The notes: a model not told the origin generated them from the sequence alone. A DNA stretch of 64,000 bases from Smithella sp. (GCA_018056685.1 JAGPFC010000011.1:1-64000), one strand, 5' to 3'; shown: positions 37,260 to 46,314, numbered from the stretch's first letter. Translations and numbers: made by a program.

Positions 37260-38033
37260 TTACTTCTGGCAACCGGGACAATAAAACGTGCTTCTTCCGC
37301 CCTGCTTGATCCGGCAGATTGATCCGCCGCAAATCAAACAGCGTTGCCTTTCCCGACCATAGGCTTTCAATTCGTGCTGGTTCTCGCCTTTTTTCCCATA
37401 CAGGTCCCTCCAGTCGGAAATGGACGTTCCTCTTTTTTTGATACCCTTTTTTAAGATGCGGCGGGCGTTGATAAATATTTTTTTCCATTCTTCCCTGGAT
37501 AAAGTTGCCGCCTGACGTAATGGTGAAATTCCCGATCGATACAAAATCTCACAGGCATAAATGTTGCCAATGCCGGCGAGCGCTTGAGGATCCATCAGCA
37601 GATGTTTGATGTTGACTTTACGGGGGGCCTGTTTTTCCCAAAAAGCTTTTTCGTCGAAGACGGTAATGAGATCGTTGGGAATCTTTGCCGGATTGCTCTG
37701 TTGAACTTTAATCGTGGCGAAACGGCGTGGATCAACAAGGAATACATTTCCGTCTTTAAAGGTCATCCGCCATCGACTATGCTTGGGACCTGTCGAATCC
37801 TGTTGCCAGAACAGGCGCCCGGTCATGCGCAAATGAATGGATACACTTTGCCCGTCCGTCAAAAGAATCGTCACGGTTTTGCCCCGGCGTTCCACTCCCG
37901 CAACGACCTTTCCCCCCAAATTTTTAATACCGGAAAGCTTTTTGTCGTAAATCACGCTGCCTGAAATCTTTCGGCCGCAAATTTTCTGGTGCAGTTGGCG
38001 GCAGAGCGTTTCTACTTCAGGTAATTCGGGCAT
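37260..38033 (-). CDS. mutM: Formamidopyrimidine-DNA glycosylase (Fpg)
   Basis: 257 residues. N-terminal catalytic Pro2-Glu3 (MPELPEVET), HLRMTGRLFW near 68, GIGNIYACEIL, and a C-terminal zinc finger CX2C...CX2C (CLICGGSI...YCPGC). It removes 8-oxoguanine and ring-opened purines and cuts the strand. Complete and of normal length; a terminator follows. Confidence 0.95.
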   Translation of the reverse strand: MPELPEVETLCRQLHQKICGRKISGSVIYDKKLSGIKNLGGKVVAGVERRGKTVTILLTDGQSVSIHLRMTGRLFWQQDSTGPKHSRWRMTFKDGNVFLVDPRRFATIKVQQSNPAKIPNDLITVFDEKAFWEKQAPRKVNIKHLLMDPQALAGIGNIYACEILYRSGISPLRQAATLSREEWKKIFINARRILKKGIKKRGTSISDWRDLYGKKGENQHELKAYGRERQRCLICGGSICRIKQGGRSTFYCPGCQK

Positions 38034-38572
38034 CAGTCAAATCCTTAACGGGCTCAGGGGGACGTTCAATGGTCTCCCGGAAGAATGCTCTTTCCTACTA
38101 AAGAAAATATTTTTTGACTATTTCTTTTTCTGTTGGTTGTAAAAATGTTTTCATCAAGGCAAAGCGCTTTCCGACTTTCTGATCGGTCACCGGTCGGCGC
38201 ATCAAGCGTCGACGGAAGCTTCTTTTCGTTTTTACAGAAGGATGGTCACCTGCGTTCAAAGGATCTGATGCGTTTTTTTACATGCCTCATTCGCTGATTC
38301 AGTATCCATGAGGGTTGGAATGCTCCTGCCGCTATCGAATCGCATTCCCGGTTCGGCCGATCTTGAGTCATAGTCCGGAAGAAAATGGTTGTCGAATGCG
38401 GCGAAAATTTTTGCTGACGGCAATCACGGAAAAAATTTCATTTTTTTTCGGCAAAAATGCAAAAAAATGTTGACAAAAATTTTTGTATGAGTACATTCGT
38501 AAATCAACAGAAAATTTTTTATTCAGGCAAAATTTTTTTAGGGGGAGGGAAACCCGCATCAAGGAGGCACGA
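38034..38572. other. 539-bp intergenic region before the KamA-like operon
   Basis: The right half is rich in A/T tracts (AAAATTTTT-type words at about 38403, 38428, 38475, 38509 and 38529, plus several A-runs), which suggests bent DNA around the promoter at 38470-38497. The left half has no database-like gene, but on the minus strand a 53-codon frame from TTG 38259 to tandem TAG stops at 38098 encodes a very basic peptide (RSFRRRLMRRP, QPTEKEIVKKYFL). It lacks a ribosome site and may be a decayed gene end. Nothing else was recognised. Confidence 0.35.
38470..38497 (+). promoter_or_regulatory. Promoter of the KamA-like operon
   Basis: Perfect TTGACA (38470-38475), 16-bp spacer containing an AAAAATTTTT tract, and TACATT (38492-38497). 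It gives a leader of about 70 nt that ends with a perfect AAGGAGG before ATG 38573. Surrounding A-tracts may bend the DNA or bind a nucleoid protein. Confidence 0.55.
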
Positions 38573-39883
38573 ATGGAAAGCGAGACCCTGTTTAAAGAGG
38601 AGGAGGAACCTCCTGGTCATTTGACCGGTCTTGTTCATGCTAAAAATAATGTAAGTGACTTTTTGTTATTCAGCTCCGAGATCGCGCAGCCTTACACGAT
38701 CAAACAAAAGTCAAGCAGTGCTTTATTTCCTTTTAAAGATTCCGCCCGCTCCCGTATCTTCCGAACAAACAATTATCCCGATATCACCCGTCTGGAATGG
38801 TTCGACTGGCGCTGGCAGTTACGTAATGCCATTCGTGACGTTGATTCCCTCTCGCAGATCATCAACCTTTCGGATAATGAACGTCAGGCCATGATGCATC
38901 ACTCCGGCGCTCTGCCCGTTTCCATTACGCCTTATTATGCCAGTCTGCTTGACGTTGATGATCCTGCCGATCCATTGCGCCGCTGCGTGGTTCCGGTTGT
39001 TGATGAATGTCTCCATACCGAAGGCGAGGAGGAAGATCCGCTCTGCGAAGATGTGGATTCTCCCGTGCCGGGCATTATCCATCGTTATCCTGACCGCGTT
39101 TTGTTTCTTGTAACCGATACCTGCTCCACATACTGCCGCTACTGTACCCGCTCCCGGATCATCGAACGGAGCGCTCATCGGATTTTGAACTATGAAAGAT
39201 GGAATGCGGCCATCGATTATATCGCCGGTAATAAAAATATCCGTGACGTTCTGCTTTCCGGAGGCGATCCGTTGACACTTTCCGACGAAAAGCTGGAATG
39301 GCTGCTGGCGCGTCTGCACAAAATCCGTCATGTTGAAATGCTGCGCATTGGCACAAAAGTACCGGTTGTGCTGCCGCAGCGCATTACGCCGGCGCTGACC
39401 AACATGCTGAGAAAATACCATCCGCTCTGGATGAGCATTCATATCACGCACCCGAAAGAACTGACTCCGGAGATGAGCGCCGCCTGCATTCGTCTGGCCG
39501 ATGCCGGCATTCCGCTGGGCAGCCAGACCGTTCTGCTGGCCAACGTCAATGATGATGTGGCCACCATGATCAGACTGGTTCATGGTCAGCTGCAAATCAG
39601 GGTTCGTCCCTATTACCTTTATCAATGCGATCCCATTCCCGGCTCCTCCCATTTCCGGACGCCAATCAGTAAGGGCCTGGAGATTATTCAAGGATTGCGC
39701 GGCCACACCACCGGTTACGCAGTACCCACCTATGTTGTGGACGCCCCCGGCGGCGGCGGCAAGATTCCCTTACTTCCCGAATACGCCATCGGCTGGGAAA
39801 ACGGCGACCTGCTGCTGCGCAATTACGAAGGTAACACTTACCGCTACCCCGATAATCACGCCATGTTGAAAGATATTCATTAA
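38573..39883 (+). CDS. KamA-family radical SAM aminomutase (lysine 2,3-aminomutase-like)
   Basis: 436 residues from ATG 38573 (perfect AAGGAGG). Radical SAM cluster CX3CX2C at Cys184, Cys188, Cys191 (TDTCSTYCRYC) and GGDPL. The two aspartates that hold the lysine side amino group in Clostridium lysine 2,3-aminomutase appear to be kept (Asp353 in YQCDP, Asp390 in VVDAPGGGGK); glutamate 2,3-aminomutases replace them. PLP would sit on the Lys of the last motif's neighbourhood. Predicted reaction: L-lysine to beta-lysine. It leads a four-gene operon with two ATP-grasp ligases and a GNAT, not the usual AblB acetyltransferase pair, so the end product is unlikely to be simple acetyl-beta-lysine. EpmB-like function is an alternative, but no EpmA or efp is near. 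Confidence 0.88.
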   Translation: MESETLFKEEEEPPGHLTGLVHAKNNVSDFLLFSSEIAQPYTIKQKSSSALFPFKDSARSRIFRTNNYPDITRLEWFDWRWQLRNAIRDVDSLSQIINLSDNERQAMMHHSGALPVSITPYYASLLDVDDPADPLRRCVVPVVDECLHTEGEEEDPLCEDVDSPVPGIIHRYPDRVLFLVTDTCSTYCRYCTRSRIIERSAHRILNYERWNAAIDYIAGNKNIRDVLLSGGDPLTLSDEKLEWLLARLHKIRHVEMLRIGTKVPVVLPQRITPALTNMLRKYHPLWMSIHITHPKELTPEMSAACIRLADAGIPLGSQTVLLANVNDDVATMIRLVHGQLQIRVRPYYLYQCDPIPGSSHFRTPISKGLEIIQGLRGHTTGYAVPTYVVDAPGGGGKIPLLPEYAIGWENGDLLLRNYEGNTYRYPDNHAMLKDIH

Positions 39884-39921
39884 TCGCCGCAATTTTATGG
39901 CAGGGGGTAGATAAATTAATC

Positions 39922-40950
39922 GTGAGTCGTGTCCGCAACAAACTCAAAATCGGTCTAACCTATGACCTGCGCGACGATTACCTGAAAGAAGGATATGGTC
40001 TCGAAGAAACCGCTGAATTCGATCTTCCTGATACCATTGAAGCCATTGAAAAGGTCATTCTGAATAATGGATTTCAGGCTGACCGGATTGGCAATATCAA
40101 AGCGCTGGCCCGCAGACTTGTGGCAGGAGACCGCTGGGATCTGGTATTTAATATCGCGGAAGGTCTGCACGGTTTTGGCCGCGAGGCGCAGGTCCCCGCT
40201 CTTCTGGAAGCTTACAACATTCCCTACACATTTTCCGATCCCCTGGGTAACGCTCTGACGCTACACAAAGGTTTTACCAAACAGATACTGCGTGATCTGG
40301 GCATACCCACACCGGATTTTGTCCTGATTCATAACGTGCAAGATATTGAAGGCGTGAGTCTTCCTTTTCCGCTTTTTGCCAAACCGGTGGCTGAAGGAAC
40401 GGGCAAGGGCATCACCTCACTTTCCAAAATAACCTCCCGTAAAAATCTGCAGAAGGTATGCAAACAACTTTTAAAGGATTTTTGTCAGCCCGTGCTGGTG
40501 GAAACCTATCTTCCCGGACGTGAATTTACTGTGGGAATACTGGGAACGGGCAAAGATGCCCGCGCGCTGGGAGCCTTGGAAGTCATTTTAAAACCCGACG
40601 CGGAAAAGAATGCCTATTCTTATGAAAACAAAGAACACTACGACAGACTGGTTGAGTACGTGTTGGTCAACGACGAGGAAGCCCAAAAAGCCATGGAAAT
40701 TTCCCTGATGGCCTGGCGGGCTCTGGATTTAAAAGATGCCGGACGCATTGATCTGCGTTCCAATATCCATGGCGTTCCGCATTTCATGGAAGTCAATTCC
40801 CTGGCCGGACTCAATCCTGTGCGTTCGGATCTGCCCATCTTATGCAACAAAATAGGAATGAGTTATCATAAATTAATCGATGCCATCATCAAATCTGCCC
40901 TGAAGCGGGTGAAAAAAGAATCATCCATAAAAGCCGGTGAATCATCCTGA
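39922..40950 (+). CDS. D-Ala-D-Ala-ligase-like ATP-grasp enzyme 1
   Basis: 342 residues from GTG 39922 (no good ATG; ribosome site weak, 38 nt after the KamA-like gene). N-terminal pre-ATP-grasp fold with DLVFNIAEGLHG, ATP-grasp from about 115 with PLFAKPVAEGTGKGI and VETYLPGREFTVGILG, and the metal-binding end GRIDLRSN...FMEVNSLAGLNP. The family joins a carboxylate to an amine via an acyl phosphate. The Asn of EVNSLAG and the upstream Asp fit a two-magnesium site, so it should be active. Stop and next start overlap (TGATG). Substrates unknown; a beta-amino acid from the upstream enzyme is a reasonable guess. Confidence 0.85.
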   Translation: MSRVRNKLKIGLTYDLRDDYLKEGYGLEETAEFDLPDTIEAIEKVILNNGFQADRIGNIKALARRLVAGDRWDLVFNIAEGLHGFGREAQVPALLEAYNIPYTFSDPLGNALTLHKGFTKQILRDLGIPTPDFVLIHNVQDIEGVSLPFPLFAKPVAEGTGKGITSLSKITSRKNLQKVCKQLLKDFCQPVLVETYLPGREFTVGILGTGKDARALGALEVILKPDAEKNAYSYENKEHYDRLVEYVLVNDEEAQKAMEISLMAWRALDLKDAGRIDLRSNIHGVPHFMEVNSLAGLNPVRSDLPILCNKIGMSYHKLIDAIIKSALKRVKKESSIKAGESS

Positions 40951-41933
40951 TGAAAAAAATTGTGATTTTACACAGCGATATTCCACCTGACGCCTCAGAT
41001 GATGAGCTGGATTGCCTTGTGCAGGCTGAAGCCATTGCTGAAGCCCTGCGTACGCTGCATTATGATCCCGCTTTTCTGCCATTTGAACTCAATCTGAATA
41101 ACACCATCACCATGTTGCAGTCCTTGAAGCCGCTGTTGGTTTTCAATATTGTCGAGACGCTTGATTCAAAAGGCAGTCTGATTCATTTTGCTCCCGCCGT
41201 GCTTGATGCTCTGCGGATTCCTTACACCGGCTGCCCGACGCGAGCCATATATCATACATCCAACAAGCCGATGGCCAAGAAAATCATGCACCATGCCGGT
41301 ATTGCTACCCCGGATTGGATGGAGCAGGACGGTTTCGTCTGTCAAAAAGAAAATTCCAGGAATTTTTTAATCAAATCTTCCTGGGAACACGCCTCCATCG
41401 GACTTGATGAAAACTCCCTTATCACCTACACAGACAAAGCAAGAATGTTACAGGAAATGAAGCTCCGTGAAGCAAAACTGGGCGGTTCCTGCTATGCCGA
41501 AGCCTACATTGAAGGGCGCGAATTCAACATTGCCCTGATTTCGGATAAGGCCGGAGCAAGGGTATTGCCGATAGCCGAAATGCTGTTTCAGGATTATGCT
41601 CCCGATAAACTGAAAATTGTTGATTACAAAGCCAAATGGGACGCGGATTCCTTTGAGTACAACAACACGATCCGCAGATTTGATTTTCAGGACGACGATT
41701 CCCTGTTACTATCGTCTTTAAAAGAAATTTCTCTGCAGTGCTGGAATATTTTTGAATTGCGGGGGTATGCCCGCGTTGATTTCCGGGTTGATACCAATGG
41801 AAAGCCCTGGGTATTGGAGGTCAACACGAATCCGTGTTTATCGCCGGATGCCGGTTTTGCCGCCGCGCTGCAGAGGGCTGAAATAAAATATCAAGAAGCT
41901 ATCAGACTGATCATTGAAAATGCGTTGAAATAA
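40950..41933 (+). CDS. D-Ala-D-Ala-ligase-like ATP-grasp enzyme 2
   Basis: 327 residues, coupled to the gene before it by a 1-bp overlap. Same architecture but only distantly similar: LVFNIVETLDSKG, FLIKSSWEHASIGLD (glycine loop altered relative to enzyme 1), AEAYIEGREFNIALI, and GYARVDFRVD...LEVNTNPCLSP with an intact metal site. Two different ligases in tandem suggest two sequential amide bonds or a tripeptide-like product. It is not murein Ddl: the motifs around the D-Ala site differ and a second copy would be needless. Confidence 0.85.
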   Translation: MKKIVILHSDIPPDASDDELDCLVQAEAIAEALRTLHYDPAFLPFELNLNNTITMLQSLKPLLVFNIVETLDSKGSLIHFAPAVLDALRIPYTGCPTRAIYHTSNKPMAKKIMHHAGIATPDWMEQDGFVCQKENSRNFLIKSSWEHASIGLDENSLITYTDKARMLQEMKLREAKLGGSCYAEAYIEGREFNIALISDKAGARVLPIAEMLFQDYAPDKLKIVDYKAKWDADSFEYNNTIRRFDFQDDDSLLLSSLKEISLQCWNIFELRGYARVDFRVDTNGKPWVLEVNTNPCLSPDAGFAAALQRAEIKYQEAIRLIIENALK

Positions 41934-41952
41934 TAAAAATGCAGAAAATTTT

Positions 41953-42438
41953 ATGAAACCTTTTACCTATCGTCAGCAAATAAAATCCTCCGATGTGGAA
42001 GCCATTGCCGGCCTGGTTGAATCCAGCGGCTTCTTTTCCGATGAGGAAATAGAGATCGCCATTCAACTGGCCGAAGAAAAATTAGATCAGAAAGAGGCCA
42101 GTTCATACCGGTTTTTATTTGCCGAAAACGATCATCGCGTTCTGGGATACACCTGCTATGGACTTATTCCGGCGACTGCCTCCAGTTATGACATTTACTG
42201 GATTGTCGTCGCCAATGATTTGCAGGGACAGGGATTGGGAAAACTGCTGATGGTTCAAACAGAGAAACTGATTGAGGCAAGCGGCGGCAGACGATTATAT
42301 GCCGAAACATCCTCCCGCGACCAGTATAAACCCACGCATAAATTTTATGAAGCCTGCGGTTACCGCCAGGAAGCATTTTTGAAGAATTTTTACGCTGAAG
42401 GTGACGGGAAAATTATCTATTCTAAAGTCCTTAAATAA
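41953..42438 (+). CDS. GNAT-family N-acetyltransferase
   Basis: 161 residues, one GNAT domain; acetyl-CoA pyrophosphate loop at about 95-102 (DLQGQGLGKLL, the Q/RxxGxG/A motif). RLYAETSSRDQYKPTHKFYEACGY is the C-terminal GNAT region. It closes the KamA-like operon 19 nt after the second ligase, so N-acetylation of the ligase product or of beta-lysine is inferred. Confidence 0.82.
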   Translation: MKPFTYRQQIKSSDVEAIAGLVESSGFFSDEEIEIAIQLAEEKLDQKEASSYRFLFAENDHRVLGYTCYGLIPATASSYDIYWIVVANDLQGQGLGKLLMVQTEKLIEASGGRRLYAETSSRDQYKPTHKFYEACGYRQEAFLKNFYAEGDGKIIYSKVLK

Positions 42439-42575
42439 CAGGTTTTAATTTTTTTTTACGTTTTTTATCCCTTTTTAATTCTTGCATTTTCTCCGATAAT
42501 TCGTTAGAGCACAGCCGGTAATTATGTAACATTTGACAACATAAATTTATAAAGGACCGCAAGGAGGGATATCTC

Positions 42576-43196
42576 ATGCGTCTGTTCCCTAAAGAAGAGA
42601 ATTTTTTTGAACTTTTTGACGAACTTGCCGATAAAATTGAAGAAGGCGGCAAGCTTTTCCTGGAAATGGCCCAGGCCCGGGATTATTCTGATGTAAGAGT
42701 CGCCAAACTCAAAGAAATCGAGCACGAAGCCGACGGTATTACTCATAAAACATATGAAAAAATGCACAAGACTTTTCTCACACCCATCGATCGAGAGGAT
42801 ATCTATGCGCTGGTCAATAAAATGGACAGCATCATGGATGTGATTGAAGCCACTGCTGTCCGCATCCATTTATATAAGGTGAAAAGAACCTCCGACGAAA
42901 TTATCAAGCAGGCTCAAATTCTGAACGATGCCATCAGGAAATTAAAAACAATTATTCAAGCCATGCGCGATATGAAGAACTCCGAGATGATTCTCGCCGG
43001 TTGCGTGGAAATTAATACTCTGGAAAATGCCGGCGACATCACCTTAAGATCCATCATGGCCAATCTTTTCGAAACCGAAAAAGACGCGATTGAGCTCGTT
43101 AAATGGAAAGATATTTTTCAACTCTTGGAAGAAGCAATTGATGTTTGCGAAGACGTATCCAACATCGTGGAGGGGATCGTCCTGAAACATGCTTGA
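42576..43196 (+). CDS. DUF47/PhoU-like phosphate transport regulator
   Basis: 206 residues, almost all helical. MRLFPKEENFFELFDELADKI start, KEIEHEADGITHKTYEKMHKTFLTPIDREDIYALVNKMD (key E, D, H, T, D) is the DUF47 core with its likely metal-binding ExxxD. Genes of this family precede PiT transporters and regulate them. It overlaps the transporter by 8 bp. Strong AAGGAGGG ribosome site. Confidence 0.92.
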   Translation: MRLFPKEENFFELFDELADKIEEGGKLFLEMAQARDYSDVRVAKLKEIEHEADGITHKTYEKMHKTFLTPIDREDIYALVNKMDSIMDVIEATAVRIHLYKVKRTSDEIIKQAQILNDAIRKLKTIIQAMRDMKNSEMILAGCVEINTLENAGDITLRSIMANLFETEKDAIELVKWKDIFQLLEEAIDVCEDVSNIVEGIVLKHA

Positions 43197-44190
43197 TTCA
43201 ATGGCATTTGTTGTTTTTCTCATCATTGGCGCGCTAGCCTTTGATTTTCTTAACGGATTTCACGATTCGGCCAATTCTATTTCCACGGTTGTTTCCACCC
43301 GTGTTCTGTCGCCAAAATATGCGGTTATCTGGGCGGCTTTTTTTAATTTCGTTGCGGTTTTTTTTGTGGGCACAGCGGTGGCACATACGGTCGGCAAAGG
43401 TATTATTCATATAGATATTGTTGATAATCTGGTCATTCTATCGGCGTTAGGCGGTGCCATTATATGGAATATTGTCACCTGGTACCTCGGATTACCCAGC
43501 AGTTCATCGCACGCCCTGATTGGTGGGTTAATCGGCGCAGCTGTCTCCAAGGCTGGCACAGGCACGTTGGTCTGGGCAGGTATTATTAAGACAACCGTTT
43601 TTATCATTGTATCGCCTATGATCGGTATGATCCTTGGTTTTACATTCATGGTGTTGGCCATGAATTTGAGCCATAATTCCAATATCGCAAAATCCGACAA
43701 ACTATTCCGCAAGCTTCAGCTTGTTTCCGCAGCCATTTATTCATTAGGACACGGTATGAATGATGCTCAGAAAACAATGGGCATTATCGCCATGGCTCTT
43801 TTCAGCAAGGGCCTTCTGGGCAATACTTTCCATATTCCTGTCTGGGTCATTATCGCCTGCTATGCCATGATTTCTTTGGGAACCATGTTTGGTGGGTGGA
43901 GGATTGTGAAAACGATGGGAACAAAAATTACGAAACTTCAACCCATGGGAGGCTTTAGCGCTGAAACGGCTGCCGCCTGCTCGATCATTGGTGCCACAAT
44001 GGCAGGCATTCCTGTTAGCACGACCCACACCATTACCGGGGCGATCGTCGGCGTCGGTTCCACAAAGAGACTTTCCGCTGTGCGGTGGGGTGTTGCCGGA
44101 AATATAGTGTGGGCATGGATTTTAACCATTCCCGCTGCCGCGGTTCTTTCGGCGGTGATTTATCTTTCCGTTGACTTTTTTGTCCTTTAA
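43189..44190 (+). CDS. pit: PiT-family inorganic phosphate transporter
   Basis: 333 residues, about ten membrane helices. The two family repeats are visible: FDFLNGFHDSANSISTVVSTRVLSP-type (FNG-H-D-AN) at the N-terminus and GHGMNDAQKTMGIIA near 185, plus the GLPSSSSHALIGGL and PVSTTHTITGAI pair. It imports phosphate with a proton or sodium ion. No Pho box was identified upstream of the operon. Confidence 0.94.
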   Translation: MLDSMAFVVFLIIGALAFDFLNGFHDSANSISTVVSTRVLSPKYAVIWAAFFNFVAVFFVGTAVAHTVGKGIIHIDIVDNLVILSALGGAIIWNIVTWYLGLPSSSSHALIGGLIGAAVSKAGTGTLVWAGIIKTTVFIIVSPMIGMILGFTFMVLAMNLSHNSNIAKSDKLFRKLQLVSAAIYSLGHGMNDAQKTMGIIAMALFSKGLLGNTFHIPVWVIIACYAMISLGTMFGGWRIVKTMGTKITKLQPMGGFSAETAAACSIIGATMAGIPVSTTHTITGAIVGVGSTKRLSAVRWGVAGNIVWAWILTIPAAAVLSAVIYLSVDFFVL

Positions 44191-44284
44191 TTATTCCGCC
44201 ATGCACAAAATATTATTGATAAATTTGCGGTTTTGCCGTAAACCTTTTACTGAATTTAACTAAATTTGTATTCAGGAGATTGGA

Positions 44285-45547
44285 ATGCCGGGGAAATCAT
44301 TGCCTTTTACAAAAGCTCAAATCGAAAAAATCATTAAAAACTATCCGACGCCTTTTCATATTTATGACGAAAAGGCCATCCGGGAAAACGCCCGCGATTT
44401 CAGAGATGCCTTTAGCTGGAATGAAGGTTTCAAGGAGTTTTTTGCCGTCAAGGCGGCTCCCAATCCCTATCTGATGAAAATTCTGCACAAGGAAGGCTAT
44501 GGTGCTGATTGCAGTTCGCTCGCCGAGCTGATTATGGCGCAAAAAACCGGTATTACCGGTGAAGAAATCATGTTTTCTTCCAATGACACTCCCGTGGAAG
44601 ACTTTCTGCTGGCCAAAAAATTAAAGGCTATCATTAATCTGGACGATATCAGCCACATTTCCTATCTCGAAAAATACGCCGGACTGCCCCCGATGATTTG
44701 CTTCCGCTACAATCCGGGTAGATTGAAAAAAGGAAATCATATTATCGGGCATCCCGAGGAAGCCAAATACGGTTTCACCAGAGAACAGCTTTTTGAGGGC
44801 TATAGAATCTGCAAGGGAAAGGGCGTTAAGCGTTTCGGCATTCACACGATGGTGGCTTCCAACGAACTCGACCCCTACTATTTTGTCGAGACCGCAGAAA
44901 TCCTCTTTCATCTGATTGTGGAAATTTCACAAAAGCTGGGCATCAAATTTGAATTTGTCAATATCGGTGGCGGGGTGGGCATTCCCTACAGACCGGAGCA
45001 AAAACGAATTAACCTGAAAGTCATGAGCCAGGGGATCAGAAAAAAATACAACGAAATCATTGTCGCCAACGGTCTCGCACCATTAAAGCTTTTTACAGAG
45101 TGTGGCCGATACATCACCGGTCCTTATGGCTATCTGGTGGCCCGAGTTCTGCACATCAAAAATACCTACAAAGCATTCGCCGGCCTGGATGCCTGCATGG
45201 CTAATCTGATGCGCCCTGCCCTTTACGGCGCCTACCATCACATTACCGTTATGGGCAAGGAACGTAAAGCGCATAATGTTGTTTACGACGTCACCGGTTC
45301 GCTTTGTGAAAACAACGACAAATTTGCCATTGACCGTAAACTACCCAGGCTCGAGCGAGGCGATATTATTGTCATTCATGATGCCGGTGCGCATGGCTTT
45401 GCCATGGGTTTCAATTATAACGGCAAGCTTCGTTCGGCGGAACTGCTTTTAAGAGAAAACGGTGACGTGGTGCAAATTCGCCGTGCCGAAACCGTCAAGG
45501 ATTACTTCGCAACTCTGGATTTCAATGGCTTGAAAAAATTCAAGTAA
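44285..45547 (+). CDS. lysA: Diaminopimelate decarboxylase (type III PLP fold)
   Basis: 420 residues. FFAVKAAPNPYLM holds the PLP-binding lysine (about residue 61), NIGGGVGIPY near 230 binds the PLP phosphate, TECGRYITGPYG replaces the usual EPGR, and CENNDKFAIDR near 340 carries the conserved interface Cys with acidic neighbours. This fits the last step of lysine synthesis, meso-diaminopimelate to L-lysine. The divergent EPGR leaves a small chance of another amino-acid decarboxylase. CAGGAGAT ribosome site. Lysine made here could feed the KamA-like enzyme 2 kb upstream. Confidence 0.8.
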   Translation: MPGKSLPFTKAQIEKIIKNYPTPFHIYDEKAIRENARDFRDAFSWNEGFKEFFAVKAAPNPYLMKILHKEGYGADCSSLAELIMAQKTGITGEEIMFSSNDTPVEDFLLAKKLKAIINLDDISHISYLEKYAGLPPMICFRYNPGRLKKGNHIIGHPEEAKYGFTREQLFEGYRICKGKGVKRFGIHTMVASNELDPYYFVETAEILFHLIVEISQKLGIKFEFVNIGGGVGIPYRPEQKRINLKVMSQGIRKKYNEIIVANGLAPLKLFTECGRYITGPYGYLVARVLHIKNTYKAFAGLDACMANLMRPALYGAYHHITVMGKERKAHNVVYDVTGSLCENNDKFAIDRKLPRLERGDIIVIHDAGAHGFAMGFNYNGKLRSAELLLRENGDVVQIRRAETVKDYFATLDFNGLKKFK

Positions 45548-45598
45548 CTCTAAGGGTGAATGTTTCTCCACCCTCGAAGCTATATTAGAGACAAATAA

Positions 45599-46198
45599 AT
45601 GATTGAAAAATTACGACTCATTCTTTCGAAAATATTTGTTGATTTTTTATTTGTTTTAGTCATTTTTGCCAGCAGCCTCTGGGAAGATAAGGCGCCGTTT
45701 GTGACGTCGTTACTGTTTTTTCTGGGCGCCATTCTGGTCGGCATTGCTTCGATGGGGAGATTATGGTGTTCGGTTTATATAGCCGGATACAAGACAGGTC
45801 ATCTGGTCACACAAGGTCCTTATTCCATGTGCAGAAATCCCTTGTATTTTTTCAGTCTTGTTGGCGGATTGGGTGTCGGATTCGCGTCTGAAACGCTTTT
45901 GATACCATTGTTAATTTTAATCGCTTTTGTCGCATACTATCCATTTGTTATCAAAAGTGAAGAAGCAGAACTGATCGTAAAGCACAAAAGTGAATTTGAA
46001 AATTATCTCAAAAGTGTGCCAATGTTTTTCCCTAACACGTCACTCTTGAAGGAACCTGAAGAATATATCGTGAAACCCAGGATTTTCCGCCAGCATATGT
46101 TTGATACACTTTTGTTTATATGGCTATTGGGCGCGCTGGTTGTCATTAAGGAGCTTCACGAACTGAAAATTATTCCCACCCTGTTTAAAATCTATTAA
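45599..46198 (+). CDS. ICMT/NnrU-like membrane methyltransferase
   Basis: 199 residues with about five hydrophobic helices. GPYSMCRNPLYFFSLVGGLG near 75 and the ExEAELIVKHKSEFENYLKSVP-type end (KSEEAELI) match isoprenylcysteine carboxyl methyltransferase-like proteins, where RNP and the late E bind SAM. Bacterial members methylate unknown lipids or membrane proteins. It starts 51 bp after lysA. Confidence 0.8.
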   Translation: MIEKLRLILSKIFVDFLFVLVIFASSLWEDKAPFVTSLLFFLGAILVGIASMGRLWCSVYIAGYKTGHLVTQGPYSMCRNPLYFFSLVGGLGVGFASETLLIPLLILIAFVAYYPFVIKSEEAELIVKHKSEFENYLKSVPMFFPNTSLLKEPEEYIVKPRIFRQHMFDTLLFIWLLGALVVIKELHELKIIPTLFKIY

Positions 46199-46314
46199 TT
46201 TCTGCAACCTATCACAAGAAATCTTGCCATATCCTGATTAATTGTGATAAGCATTTGCACGATATTAATCCTGACGTAAACAAACTTTTTTTAATGAAAA
46301 GAAGATTATAACCA

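Noticed and set aside
38819-39706. 295-codon minus-strand frame opposite the KamA-like gene
   Set aside because: The plus-strand protein has intact radical SAM motifs; the antisense product has none.
45550-45580. Stem-loop after lysA as terminator
   Set aside because: Only a 6-bp stem (AGGGTG/CACCCT) with a long loop and no T-run.
46294-46311. Five-codon leader peptide before murI
   Set aside because: ATG AAA AGA AGA TTA TAA is too short to distinguish from chance and has no attenuator structure.
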